64,000 bases of DNA from Monocercomonoides exilis (taxonomy: Eukaryota; Preaxostyla; Oxymonadida; Polymastigidae): positions 592,001-656,000 of the forward strand of contig LSRY02000048.1 of NCBI GenBank assembly GCA_001643675.2. Direction: 5' to 3'. Positions within the stretch are counted from its first letter, which is position 1. The number at the start of each line of letters is the position of its first letter. Shown here piece by piece: positions 46,740 to 58,038 of this stretch. The notes below the pieces were generated by a model that saw nothing but the letters and a program-made list of their open reading frames with translations, was not told the DNA's origin and did no database searches. A program made the position numbers and the translations under genes.

Positions 46740-49700
46740 CTAGATCGATTTGTATTGTCTTCGCTTCCTGTTTCTCACCACACAAACAACAATTACAACC
46801 GCCACAACTGCAGCAATAGAAAACACGCTCACAGACACAATGATTGACACCAGCTGGGCTGTTGTCAACTTCGGATCTTCTTTCTTCTGCTTTGCCAGAG
46901 TTATATAACCTGTGCTTTTTTCTCCTTTTGTAATTCCGCTCGGATATCTCAGCCGGCAAACCAACGATGTGTACTCGTCGCCATCCAGCAGCGATGGAGG
47001 AATCTCCACTCTCGTCTCTGTCTCGTTCACATACTCAGAAACAGGGCATTCAATCCACTCCTTTATTTTTCCCATTCTTTTCTTCGATGCTTCAACTATA
47101 AGTTCGCATGGAAACAGATAACACCCCTGAATCACAGCGCGTGCTCCTTCGTCTGACTCGATTATTCGACCTTTTCCTTGCTCTGCTGTCTCCTTGGCCT
47201 TTTTGATCATCGTTGCATTCTTCAAAACAGGACTGAAGAAATACGAGTCCATATTTTCTGCTGCTTGTCCACCAACCTCTCCTTCCACAAGCATCCCAAA
47301 TGGCTTCCCTTCCAATCCATCACTTCCAGCCGCCAGGCTGTTGATGAAAACTTGATTATATCCCATGCTGTCCAGGAATCGAATGTTGTTGTGCAATGAT
47401 GCAAACTTTTCCCAATTCTTGCCAATCGGGTGATTGTTCACAAAGCTGCAGTTGTTCAAGCTCAGACGGGAATGCAAGGAATAGATCACTCCTTCGCTGA
47501 TGTCCAAAAATGAGCTGTCATTGATGGTAATGTGAAACATTTCATATGTGCAAAGCAATCCAGAATCCCACGAACACAGCAGATTTTCCTCTTCTCCGAT
47601 TTCATTCTTCTGATCGCTGATTGTAAATGATTCCTCGAATTTCAAAAGGCTGCTCTTCTCCTCTCCTTCTTTCTCATCTTTGCATTCGTTGTGCTGCTTG
47701 CTGCTTGTGATGTTTCCGTTTCTCCCGTTAATGACCAGCTGCGAAAATGTATTCGATCCTTGGCTGGACACTATCAGCCTGTACGGAAGAGCTCTTCCTT
47801 CCCCCCCTTTCACATTTTCTCCTTTCAAGCCTGTGTACCACGGCCTGAAGACAACATCTGTTAATTTCAAGTTGCGTTTCGAATAGATCACATCCAGCGC
47901 GTCTCCTTCAATGGCATCTGGATACTCGATGTCAATGTGCTCAAACTTCAGATAATAATTGTCCATATAAAACACAGCTGTTGACTCCTCCGCTTTCATA
48001 TTCGCCCCAATTCGAAGGATGCCCCGATTCTTCTTTACAGCTGAGAACATTTTTGAAGCTGTGCCAGATCCCTGTTCCCATTTAGATGATAATTCAGATG
48101 AAGGTTCAGACGCAGAAGTCAGTGTTATGTCCTTGTCAATCAAAAACGGCTCGTTTACGAAAACTCTTCCAATCACATACATCGTCATAACTTCAATATG
48201 GATTCCATGCTTGATGGCTGTGCTGAGCAGATCGCACGGTCTTTCTTTTGCCCCACAGACCTTGTCGTCGCTCGCCTTCGCTCCTCCAACATAAATATTC
48301 TGAGAATGGTACGGCAGTCTGTTCGCTTCGTCGCTCAGAAGATCAACAACATTCGCCTCTCCCCCTTTCCTTTCTTCCAAAAGCATCAGATTCGCTTTTC
48401 CATATATCTCTTCCATCTCAAATTCAAACAACTCCTCTTTTATCTGCTTCCTTCCGCTCGGAAACGAAAGATACACAAGCTCTCCTCGGTCTGCCCAGCA
48501 CTCACTAAATCTCATCCCGTTCAATCTCAAATTCACTGCTCCTGTGATTTCATCAGCAGCCCAAATAAACATCGCTCCGCCTTTCGACTCTTCGTTCAGC
48601 ATCAACCCCTGTTCATCTGAAGTCATTTGCGCACCTTTGCACGAGCAATTTTTGAATTCAGCACCGTAAAAGCTGTAATAATTCCCATTCCCAATCTCCA
48701 AATGCAGCACTCCTCCCAGTCGATGTTCCGTTGATCTGCAGTTAGAAAACTTTCCATCGTCAAAGCTCAGATGCTCGCACTCCGCCAAAATAGTAATAAT
48801 TGACTGTGTTGTGCTCGTTGAAGAGATTGTGTCCATGTTCAATCTAATAAAATCAATATATTTCGCAGCTTCCACCAAGACGAGTGCAAAAGAAGATGTG
48901 AAATGAGAGATAAAGACTTCATTCAGAGTGAGCTTTCCCATTTTGCATTCGATCAGCACACAGTTTAGAATCTGTTGAGAATCGGTGCACGAGATGTTCA
49001 CTCGGTAGATGTCAGCACACGCCCTGTCTCCATCACACACAAACAGGCCATTGTCTCTCCCGCTCTGTCTCGTTGTATCCACTTGCACATCTGCTCTGTA
49101 CAGCCCAAAATTCGCATTTTGCCGCACATTAAACAGTCCCTCGCCCGGATGCGCCTTCGCTTCGTCCAGCGCTGTTGTGATGCTGATGACGTTTTTTTTT
49201 CTGTTTGTGACTGTGGCAGACCTCTCTTCAATCATTATTGGCTCTGCGTCGTATTTGTTGCCGTCTTCTGCTGCATACACAGTAAATGCTCTGCCTGGAA
49301 GGCATTTCAAGAGAGCTTGCTTCATCGTCTTGCAAGGTCTTTTCCTCATTTTGCCACATTCCGCGCTGTCTTCTCCATTTTCTCCATCGACATCGATATC
49401 CAGCGTGTCAAAGCGCAGCCAGTCCTCATAAAATACAATTGCTCCATCTTTCTTTATCGCTCCAACTCGATGGTCTTTCGTCACGCTGAAGGAATCTGCG
49501 TCAAAAGGCGTTCGGCTCATTTCAACGTCTCCTTCACTGCACAGCGCAAGATCATTTCCGCACTGTCCTGCTGAATTGCCTCTGAAGAAACAGTTTTTGA
49601 ACAAAATTTCGTCGATCAGCCTTGTCTCTTCTCCCAAATGTATTGCCATCCCTCCGCCTGTCTTTGCCTTGCATCCCCGAAATGTGCCGTTTCTGCATTC

Positions 49701-50834
49701 AAATCCTGCCATCTGCGTCAGATCACGTATCGCCAGCCCTCCTCCATCCGCAGCTGCCTCACAGCTGCGAAACTCCACATTTTCCAACTTCACTTTCCCT
49801 TTCATTGCGCCAATCATCGCCCCTCCCCCACGAACAGCCCTTCCCCAGTCAAATATTGTATCGACAATGTTCAGTTCACTCTCCGGGTGCATCATCTCAA
49901 AATAGATGCAGCCACCATTTTCTGATTTCTGCGATTGCATCGAAGATATCTTGCATTCAGATATAGTAATCGCCACTTTTTTGTCTGCCCCACTTTTCGC
50001 TTCGAGCAGCGCTGGCCCTGCATTTCCCCTCTCAACAGAGCCAAAGTGGCTTCCTTCCAGTGTGAACGAAGACCGAAGTTCCAGGGCACATTCTTTGTCG
50101 AGCTTTGCATGGTCCATTTGAAGACTCTTCAATTTTTGAACAGCAACATCTTCGGATATGTGCAGGATGGCCACACTAGAAAGATAGTAATACCCCAAGA
50201 AACCCCAATGAAATCCATCAATTGACAATTTTCCTTCTGTTATTCTCAATATCGAAAATGGCGCATATTCATCTGTCCATTTTTGAAAACATATTCCAAC
50301 ATGCCTCATCGTCAAGGCTCCCCCAACGCCCCTAGAAAGAATCACCGCGGAAGAGGCGTCTGCTTCCTTTGATAGCTTATCAGTTTTGAATGGAATAAGA
50401 TTAAACATCAAATGTTCCAGCGTCAGTGTTTTCTCATTCACCATGTGGAACTCCCCTTTCGCAACAATGCCATCCAATTCAAAATCGAGTGTTTTGCCCG
50501 CGCCCTGCTTCGATGCTGCTGCTATCCCAAGGCTGAAATCTTTCAAAAACTGAAAACCGTATGGAATTTCAGCGGAATCAACAATTTTGACGGACTTATC
50601 CCCAGGACCTTCCCCAAGCAGCTCAATCCCTTTCGCAATTGTTTTGCACGGATCCGCTTCACTTCCACAGTTCTGCTTCGAATCGTCTCCTTTTTCAGAA
50701 ATAAAAACGGCATCAACAGCTGCCTCGGGACGGCCATCGGAAAATGCATTTGACCAATTTTTGTTATCGCGCTGCGGAGCGGGACAACTGGCAAACAGAC
50801 AGTTCGCGAGAATCAAAGTCAAAAACATTTTCAT
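46740..50834 (-). CDS. Beta-helix surface protein, type I membrane, short tail
   Basis: An intronless frame of 1,364 codons ending in TAG. The N-terminus is a signal peptide (MKMFLTLILANCLFASC). Three modules begin with the same header as the 3,246-aa protein: near residues 43-70 (ISEKGDDSKQNCGSEADPC), 478-512 (a variant with CGKMRKRPC) and 845-870 (GGAKASDDKVCGAKERPC). Between them are short beta-helix-like coils with GGAM/GGGL/GGGM turns and paired cysteines. One membrane helix lies near the C-terminus (IIVSVSVFSIAAVVAVVIVV, about 1327-1352), leaving only a basic tail RNRKRRQYKSI with no kinase-like part. It is likely displayed on the cell surface; adhesion or ligand binding is an inference from fold. 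GC content is higher than its surroundings. Confidence 0.87.
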   Translation of the reverse strand: MKMFLTLILANCLFASCPAPQRDNKNWSNAFSDGRPEAAVDAVFISEKGDDSKQNCGSEADPCKTIAKGIELLGEGPGDKSVKIVDSAEIPYGFQFLKDFSLGIAAASKQGAGKTLDFELDGIVAKGEFHMVNEKTLTLEHLMFNLIPFKTDKLSKEADASSAVILSRGVGGALTMRHVGICFQKWTDEYAPFSILRITEGKLSIDGFHWGFLGYYYLSSVAILHISEDVAVQKLKSLQMDHAKLDKECALELRSSFTLEGSHFGSVERGNAGPALLEAKSGADKKVAITISECKISSMQSQKSENGGCIYFEMMHPESELNIVDTIFDWGRAVRGGGAMIGAMKGKVKLENVEFRSCEAAADGGGLAIRDLTQMAGFECRNGTFRGCKAKTGGGMAIHLGEETRLIDEILFKNCFFRGNSAGQCGNDLALCSEGDVEMSRTPFDADSFSVTKDHRVGAIKKDGAIVFYEDWLRFDTLDIDVDGENGEDSAECGKMRKRPCKTMKQALLKCLPGRAFTVYAAEDGNKYDAEPIMIEERSATVTNRKKNVISITTALDEAKAHPGEGLFNVRQNANFGLYRADVQVDTTRQSGRDNGLFVCDGDRACADIYRVNISCTDSQQILNCVLIECKMGKLTLNEVFISHFTSSFALVLVEAAKYIDFIRLNMDTISSTSTTQSIITILAECEHLSFDDGKFSNCRSTEHRLGGVLHLEIGNGNYYSFYGAEFKNCSCKGAQMTSDEQGLMLNEESKGGAMFIWAADEITGAVNLRLNGMRFSECWADRGELVYLSFPSGRKQIKEELFEFEMEEIYGKANLMLLEERKGGEANVVDLLSDEANRLPYHSQNIYVGGAKASDDKVCGAKERPCDLLSTAIKHGIHIEVMTMYVIGRVFVNEPFLIDKDITLTSASEPSSELSSKWEQGSGTASKMFSAVKKNRGILRIGANMKAEESTAVFYMDNYYLKFEHIDIEYPDAIEGDALDVIYSKRNLKLTDVVFRPWYTGLKGENVKGGEGRALPYRLIVSSQGSNTFSQLVINGRNGNITSSKQHNECKDEKEGEEKSSLLKFEESFTISDQKNEIGEEENLLCSWDSGLLCTYEMFHITINDSSFLDISEGVIYSLHSRLSLNNCSFVNNHPIGKNWEKFASLHNNIRFLDSMGYNQVFINSLAAGSDGLEGKPFGMLVEGEVGGQAAENMDSYFFSPVLKNATMIKKAKETAEQGKGRIIESDEGARAVIQGCYLFPCELIVEASKKRMGKIKEWIECPVSEYVNETETRVEIPPSLLDGDEYTSLVCRLRYPSGITKGEKSTGYITLAKQKKEDPKLTTAQLVSIIVSVSVFSIAAVVAVVIVVCVVRNRKRRQYKSI

Positions 50835-53336
50835 AGAAAGACAATTGGTTGTTGATCAACAAAAAGAAAATTATTATCAAAAGTGTAATTGTTCTTTAAA
50901 ATTCTTTTTGCGTCTTTCTTTTTGGAAATATTGCACCATGCTCCAGATATTTTTTTTCTTCCTGGGGTCGCAGTTTTTACATTTCGGAATGCATATCAGA
51001 AAGAAAAAACAACATATTTTCTGCTGTTTGAGTAAGAAGAAAAAGAGACATATTTTTGTGTCGACGAATAATATTTCATTTTTATACTGTAATATTTTTC
51101 CTTCCACTTTTTGTATGTTTCATTTAAAAAAAATAACAACAAATCATTCATTCAAAGAAAATGAATCGAAACAGTTGCTTCAAAACAAAAATTGCAACAA
51201 AGCAAGAATCTCAAAAACAACTTTTTCATTTGATTCTTTCATTTGTGTCACACGAGAAGGGATTCTTTGAAAAGGAAGATAAAAGCTTATGTGGTGCTGT
51301 TTTCCCAGCGAATGAGGGCAACTGAGGCTTTGGAGAGGCGTGAAACTATTCTGATTGGCCCATTGATATTCACTCGCTCCGATCTTCTTCGCGATGACAT
51401 TCATCCCATTTGCTCTGGAAAGCCAGCACTTCATATGTTGAAGCAGAATCGATTTTCCTGATGATGGAGCTTCCCATTTTTTTCTTTTCTTCCATCGCAG
51501 CTTCCTCTCTTGGGTTGTGTTTGGCCATCAGTTTCTCTTCATTGTTGATTCTGCCTTCAAGCAATCGCTTTTCCCCCTTCTCTCCCAGAAATCTTGAATC
51601 GGTGCACTCTGGTGCGTTCGTCCTCTCTCTTTCCTCTTCTCATCGACACCTTCAAATGTGCCTGCGTCTCTCAATAACTTGAACCGTATCCACGTCATCC
51701 ACACGTCCTACGCTGCTGGTGCTGACTGAACGGTCATTCGGAACATCAGAAGGGCCACCACACAGAACAGCATGCTCGCGTCAGTCACAAACAGAACACG
51801 CAAAGCAGCAGAGACTTCTTTTTGCAAATGCTCATCTCACAGCATGCCCACAGCTCCAGAAACAGAACAGACAAAGGAATCGCCAATGTTGCAAAGCAGA
51901 GACCTCCACAATTCATTCCCATCTGCTGCTATTTGGATCATCAAAAAAAGGTCAATCGCCAAATACATACGCACACCCGCACACGCGCGCAGTGAACAGC
52001 AGAAGGCAAAACAAAGCAAATGGCAGTTCGTTTTCTTGAGACAAGAACAATAGAATATTATTCATGACAGTTGTGAGTGAATGTCTGCAGATGGCTGAGG
52101 AAAGGGAATTTGGTTGAAAGGGAAGCAAGTATGAAGGAGATAAAGACGAGCCGCTGTTGAAGAAGATGCGCAGAATCCAGCGGATGCAGAAACAGAAACA
52201 GAACAAGAAGAAGATGATGATGACGAGCTGAAATCGAATGATATTTTTTCAGGCCAAATGTTGAACATGGAACCGAAGAAGTTGTTGTGGAACAGAAACA
52301 TTTAAAACTGCCCTTGTGATAAATAACGGAAAGGCTGAAAACATGTTGCAAACAAAGCAAATCATGATTGATACAATTTTTTTTTCAAAAGAGTATAACA
52401 AAGCAGAAGATGCAAATCAATGTGGAGCAAAGCTTAGTAACACAATGAGAGACAACTTATCTTCGTTTGGATCGTTCCTTCAAAGGCTCGATTGCCTTCA
52501 TAATCGCAATGCACAAAATATTCTTCTGAGAAAAACTTCGATCATCCAATTCATTTCCTTCACTCATTTATTGTCATTTTCCTGCCTTCTAATTGGACAA
52601 CAGCTTTCTTTGTTGAAAACGCTCCAATATGTTTCTCTTCTTTTTCAAGAATTCCAAATTGAAAAACAACTTGTTTTCGCTCCTCTTAACACAGCTGTTA
52701 ATTCTTGCTAAACTTGTTTTCATCTCAATCACAGCAAAAGTTGAATGAAACTGCATTAAATCCGCATATTCCTTTGTTTTCAGTTTATTATTCTATTCAA
52801 AGCTCCTTTTCTTCCATATCCTGCTTCACAAAGCAAACTAATCACCTTTTCAAATGAAAATCAGACATTTCGCTTTTCAAAAGGCTGCAAATGGAAAGAT
52901 CTTCGCATTAATCGTGAGACTCTCATCATCTTGAACATGGCAATAAACAACAGAAACAATTGAAAATTGTTATTCATTCAAAGGTATTTCATATGAAATA
53001 ACAAGAAAATGAAAACCAAATTTGACGATTTCTTGTGATTGCCTCCGGCCATCACTGGAAATAATTCTCACGATTCAGAGACAGATAATGCATGATTATC
53101 TCTCACTTTGCAATGGACCGTTATGTTTTGAAAAATTAAAAATTAAAACAAAGCGATCCAAACAGCCATAACAACAAATCCAAATTGTTGAATCGTTGTT
53201 CTTCTTCTCAATTACTCTCCAAAAATATTAATATTTTAAAGATAAGTTTGAATACAGAAATTTAAATGACTGTGAACTCTTTTCATTTTTCAATTTTTCC
53301 GAACTGTTTTGTTTTGTATCTGTGTGCTTGAAGAAA
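50835..53336. other. Intergenic between divergent genes
   Basis: Mostly AT-rich. The segment 51280-52310 is less AT-rich; within it, + frame 52148-52303 reads AAVEEDAQNPADAETETEQE and 52255-52318 reads NVEHGTEEVVVEQKH, suggesting a degraded acidic protein tail, but I could not build a gene. A GTTTGAAT..TTGAAG segment at 53246-53333 could be a longer 5'-UTR intron of copy G. Confidence 0.4.
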
Positions 53337-54810
53337 ATGATGTGTCTTCAGGATGACGCAATACAAAAAATACAAAAGATGAATATCACCGAAAAGTTCA
53401 ATGGTTTGCAAACATTGATATTTTTGAATTTATGATTACTGCTTCTCCTTTTATTTTCTGTTTTTTTTTTGAAGTTTTGTTCGACGAACTGGGCCATTGC
53501 TCCGAAATTGAACAGAAACAGAAAATCGAAGAAATAAGGGAAATTATGGATGAGATGGACGAGGATGAAATCAAATCCATTTTCACAACTGACAATTTCG
53601 ACAAAATTGGAAAAATGATTGAAGAAAAAGACATGGCATTGGACAGGGCTATTTTGCTGATAAAGCAAATTGGATATTATAAAGCGCTGACTGGAGCGTG
53701 GAGCGACCATTATTACTATTTTGAACTGAGCAAAATATTTGAGGAGATGATTGTTGAAGAAGATGAGAAAAAAGAAGAAAAGAATGAAAGACTTCTTGTT
53801 GATCTTTGCGAATGCCATTTAATCACAAGTAAATGTTTTATACCAGACAATGTTATTGTTATTTGCATGCTACACCTTCTGAAAGCTGCATCAAACAAGA
53901 AAGAAAACGAAGAAACACAAAAAGAAGTGGAAATGGCTTTGTGGCTTCGAGCAATATTTGGTATTGGGTGATGTGCACTTTTTGTTTGTTTGTTAGTGCA
54001 ATAATTTTTGTTTCATTTGTTGATTTCTCTCAATTTTTTTATTAGGAAATAAAGCAAGAACGATATATCAATGAAATCAAAGAAATTATCGAACATCATC
54101 AAAAACACCACAATCTAACGAGATTCGCGTATCAATCTGCTTGGGATTTTTTGATAAATAGATTTAATTTCGACAAAAGATTGGAAGGAATGATAATGAA
54201 TGAACTGCATTTTGTCAGAGAAGCAGTGAAGGAACTGGAAGATCTGACAAGATGCGTGGATTGGAAGAAGAAAAAAGAGGAAATGAGCAGAGAAAAAGTG
54301 AAAGAAGCAAATGTTGTAAAGGGATGGACCCGAACATTGAAGTCTTTCTTCGAGGCATGCAATTTGTGGAATAAAGAACTTGCTGGGCTTGTCAGCAGTG
54401 TTGTGAATGTATTTCGGGTGGCAAAGGATAGTCATAGAGAAATTTGCAGAAGATGCATTCATTCCTTGAAAGAAGCAGCAATAAGCAAATCAGTGAAAAT
54501 TGAAGATTTGTTGAAGAGCAGATCTATGGATGTTGTTTTTGAAGAACTTCATCAGCCAACATTAAGTGACGAAATCAATTTATATTGCTTTAGATTCTTT
54601 GAGGGTACCTCAAGAAAATTGGAAGAAAGCACAGACGATGAAATAGATGAAGCGAAAAGAAAGACGGTTAAAATGAAGTTGTTTGAAAAGATGGAAAACG
54701 AAGGATTCGAAGATGTGATCATAAGCTTTGAGGAAATATTTTCATTTTTAGTGTTAGAATTTAGATGCACAATACCAGGACGTTCAACATATTATTTTGT
54801 AAATGTCTGA
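53337..54810 (+). pseudogene. Helical family copy G, single-base frameshift
   Basis: Exon 1 (53337 or 53340 to 53403), intron 1 of 71 nt (GTTTGCAA..TTGAAG), exon 2 from 53475, intron 2 ending TTAG at 54045, and exon 3 at 54046-54810 all match the family. Exon 2 reads normally (VLFDELGHC, DRAILLIKQIGYY, KKEEKNERLLVDLCECH) until codon TTG at 53939. There the family's CTG has become TG, shifting the frame and running into TGA at 53969-53971. Exon 3 is intact, with FAYQSAWDFLINRF, NELHF and TYYFVNV. Everything else looks functional, so this may be a very recent pseudogene, a sequencing error, or a gene using a shifted splice site. Function unknown, as for the family. Confidence 0.65.
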
Positions 54811-55932
54811 GAAAGTGAAATGATATTTATTTTGTAACTCAATTTTTTGTTTATTTTTCATTCAGTGTCATGTCACATTCAACAAATGTAAAGTTAGTTT
54901 TATATCTTTTTCTTTTTCACTTCATTAAAATTCTGTGAAGCAAAAAAATATGAAATATCAACATTCATTTTCTTCTTTTCTTTGGGATTAAAAAAAACTC
55001 AAAAAATCCCATCTGCTCAGAAGTTTCATGAAAAAATAAAAAACATTTCCTTCCACATATTATTTCATTGCATCTTCTTTGATTTTTTTGGAATTCCTGA
55101 GAATTTGTTGAAAAGATAAAGAGAAATGAAACGAGAAAAAACTGAAAGAGGATTGAGAAGAAATGAATGAACACGAGGAAGAAGAACTTTCTTTTGATTT
55201 TTTGTGACCAATTCTTGATCCTCAACAACAAAAACAAAAAACTCCACCATTACCTCTTCCTCTTCAATCTGACATCATTTTTCATTCCCTCTTTTTCATT
55301 CATTTGAAAAGCTTTTCTCTTTCATCTTAAAATTCTTCTTGTTTTTTTAACAAAAACTTTTCAGCCAAATACAGTTAAGAAATAAGAAGACGAAGAGGAG
55401 GATGATAATGAAAAGAAAGAGTATGAAGATGCAATCTTCAAATCGTGAAGAGCACGTTCCTGCATTGAAAAACCTCATTTTTCATTCATCTTTTGCTCAC
55501 TTGGATTGTTAATTCGACTCTTGGATCAAACCTGCTATCAATTTGAAAATGCTTGTTTTCAAAATTTCTCAAAATCGAAACAAACGCGAATAAAATAGAT
55601 AAAAGTCAATATTTCACAAAAGAAGTGTTTCAACAACAGATGAAAAACAACGATTGAAATAATTGTGAGAAAAAAGATATAATAATGACTTAATTGAGTG
55701 AGGTGCAAATTTTGTAAGATATGAAAACATAATCACACAAAAAATAAGACAATGGAACTTTTCACACAAATTAGAAAGATTTCTCTCCATACACAATGTT
55801 TGAAAAAAATAATTATTTTGATGGAGGAAATTTTCACAGCTAGAATCCATTTATTAGACCCTTCAACTCTGCCAGTTCGTTTATCGGATTCAGAGTATTT
55901 TCTTTCTTAAATTCTGATTAAGGAGTGGTTGC
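54811..55932. other. Intergenic, AT-rich
   Basis: The 3' flank of copy G. Only short overlapping ORFs without features are present. Confidence 0.5.
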
Positions 55933-56199
55933 TTATTCTTGACTTGCAGTTGGCAGATCTTCAGGCAACGCAGATGCAGATGTCTCACCAACAGATGTGC
56001 TGCTTTCTTTGCAGACTTCCTTTTCGGTGCTTTCATCGGTTTTGCCTTTTGGCTTTGCGAGGTGAGCAGAAAGTTGATCTTTCTGACTCTCAGAAGAAGT
56101 CTCATTCCAAATGTGTGAAATGGGAATGGATGGTTCACCCTGGGAAGGAAGAGGTGATGTTCGAGAAACTGTGGAAGAAAAAGTAGATGGACCGATTGA
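55933..56199 (-). pseudogene. Possible tail of a decayed gene
   Basis: A minus-strand frame of 88 codons without an ATG reads a Ser/Thr/Glu/Pro-rich tail (for example SQGEPSIPISHIWNETSSES and ending LPEDLPTASQE) to a TAA at 55935-55933. An in-frame TAA at 56202-56200 closes it upstream. Composition suggests the disordered C-terminus of a larger protein, perhaps broken. It lies downstream of copy H. Confidence 0.3.
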
Positions 56200-56289
56200 T
56201 TAAATGACCACTGATGTTGTGCAAGTGAATGATTGTTTGAGAGAGATTGCAGCAGAAGCAGAAGGCAATCATGAAAAGACTGACGGAAA

Positions 56290-56480
56290 AGAATGGAAAA
56301 TCTGAAAATTGTGTTGAATATTTTTATTGTCCAACCAAAAAAAGCTGCTTTTGAAGGACATCTTTTCTTCTCTCTTCTCTCTTTTTCTTTTTCTTTCGTT
56401 TGTTCATTTGCTTCTGTCTGTCTCTTTTGAATCTTTGTTTCTTTTTCATTCTTCAGCTGTTTCTTCTTCAAGTTCATCAT
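56290..56480. repeat. Segment homologous to 5400-5590
   Basis: GTGTTGAATATT..ATTGTCCA, CTTTTCTTCTCTCTTCTCTC, TTTCGTTTGTTC and TCTGTTTC/TTTGTTTC occur in the same order in both places. Each segment lies just downstream of a minus-strand family gene (C or H). Confidence 0.65.
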
Positions 56481-56535
56481 CTTCTTCTTTTCAATGACAA
56501 AAATGTCATTCATTGAATTGGCTCGAAAAGTTGTT

Positions 56536-58038
56536 TTACAGGTGAACAAGATAATCAAATGAATCTCTTGACAGTTGGTAATTTGGATTGTTGCTGATGA
56601 TATTCAGCAGCGTTCCATGAAAGCTTGTGATGATATCTTCGTGTCCTTCTTCTTCCATCTTTTCAAACAACTCTATTTTTGCTGCTTTTCTTTTCGCTTC
56701 TTCGATTTCATCATTTGTATTTCTTTTCAATTTTCTGGAAAGTGCAACAAAAAATTCCAAACAACTGAATGCATTTGAGTCTTCAATTGTTATTTGCTGA
56801 ACTTTCTCCAAAAACACATTAACAGCTCCACTTTTCAGCAATCCATCAATTTGAATATCTCTGTTTCTCGCTGCAGTTCCCAAAGACTGAATGCATTGCC
56901 TATAAATATCTCCATGATTATCCTTTGCTGCTCGAAGCACTTGAATGACGCTTCTGATAACTTCAATAATTTTTTCATTCCTCGAATTGCATGAGGATAA
57001 ATAAATTTCCAATACTTCGAGCCATCCTGTCAAAATAAGCTCTTCTTTCATTTCATTTCTTTCCTTTTCTTTTTCATGCTCTTTTTTCTCGCAATCAATG
57101 CATTTCTTCAGTTCATTCATTTCGCTTTGAGCTTCTCTCACAAAATGCAGCTCATCAACAACACTTTCCAATTTTTCTTCGTAGTATAATCCGTTAATCA
57201 AAAACTCCCAAGCGCACTGATACGCAAGTTGAGTGAGATTTCCACACTCCTGATGATATTTGATGACATCTGTCATCTCATTCAGATACAGCTTTTTTTT
57301 GATCTATTTCAGAAATGGTGTTAAAAATTCATAAGAAAAACAATAAACACAAAGCAGTATCATGCCTTTTATCTGTAAAAGCAATTCAGCGCTATCAGTG
57401 CAATTTCCACTTCTTTTTGTGTTTTTTTATTATCATTTTTGCTCGAAGCTGCTTTCACAAAATAACGTAAGCAAATAACTAACGATTTTCTAGGAATCAT
57501 GCACTAGCGCATCACTGTACAGCATTCACAAAGATCTGTTAGGAGCCTTTCATTCTTTTCTTGTTTCTTTTTTTCTTCTTTGACAATCATCTTTTGAACT
57601 CTTTTATTCAGCTTTGACTAATGAAAACTGTTACTCCACTCATTTATCTGCTCTTTCCAATTGCCAATATGTTTCATCAGCAAAATAGCTCTGTTCAAAG
57701 TCAATTTCTTTTCTTCAATCATTTTAATAATTTTGTCATAATTCTTTTTTGTAAATATTGAATGAAATTCTTTTTCTTTCATTTCTTCAATCATTACGTT
57801 CATCTCATCGATTTTCTTTCTCTGTTCATTCCCATTGCAATCTTCCAGTTCATCAAGCAACTCTTCAAAAAATTAATAAAATATTCAAAAATATCTGAAG
57901 TTTAATCAACAGAAAAAACCACAAACTTGAAAACTTTTCTGTAAGCTCTGTCTTGAATTCTTCCTCTTCCTCGTCATCCCAATCCTCTTCTTCTTCCTCT
58001 TCTTCCTCATCATGATCGACTCCATTAATTTTACTCAT
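56536..58038 (-). pseudogene. Helical family copy H, nonsense mutations and GC donor
   Basis: Exon 1 (58038-57927) is nearly identical to that of copy B, acidic run included. Intron 1 is 57926-57863. Exon 2 (57862-57366) keeps the 497-nt family length but carries three in-frame stops: TAG at 57620-57618, TAG at 57506-57504 and TAA at 57371-57369. The expected second donor reads GCATGATA instead of GT. Exon 3 (57303-56536) is open for 255 codons and has QLAYQCAWEFLINGL, DELHF, a KSGAVNVFLEKV segment and a diverged C-terminus (FDYLVHL). The preserved length with only point changes suggests recent loss of function. A GC-AG intron could still be spliced, but the stops remain. Confidence 0.8.

Noticed and set aside
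46912-50753. Plus-strand ORFs of up to 199 codons over the 1,364-aa surface gene
   Set aside because: Shadows of the minus-strand gene with no coherent composition.
57366-57620. Reassignment of TAG as a sense codon (several family copies have in-frame TAG)
   Set aside because: The TAGs align with different residues in different copies, occur with other lesions, and the intact 1,364-aa gene ends in TAG; the standard code fits better.
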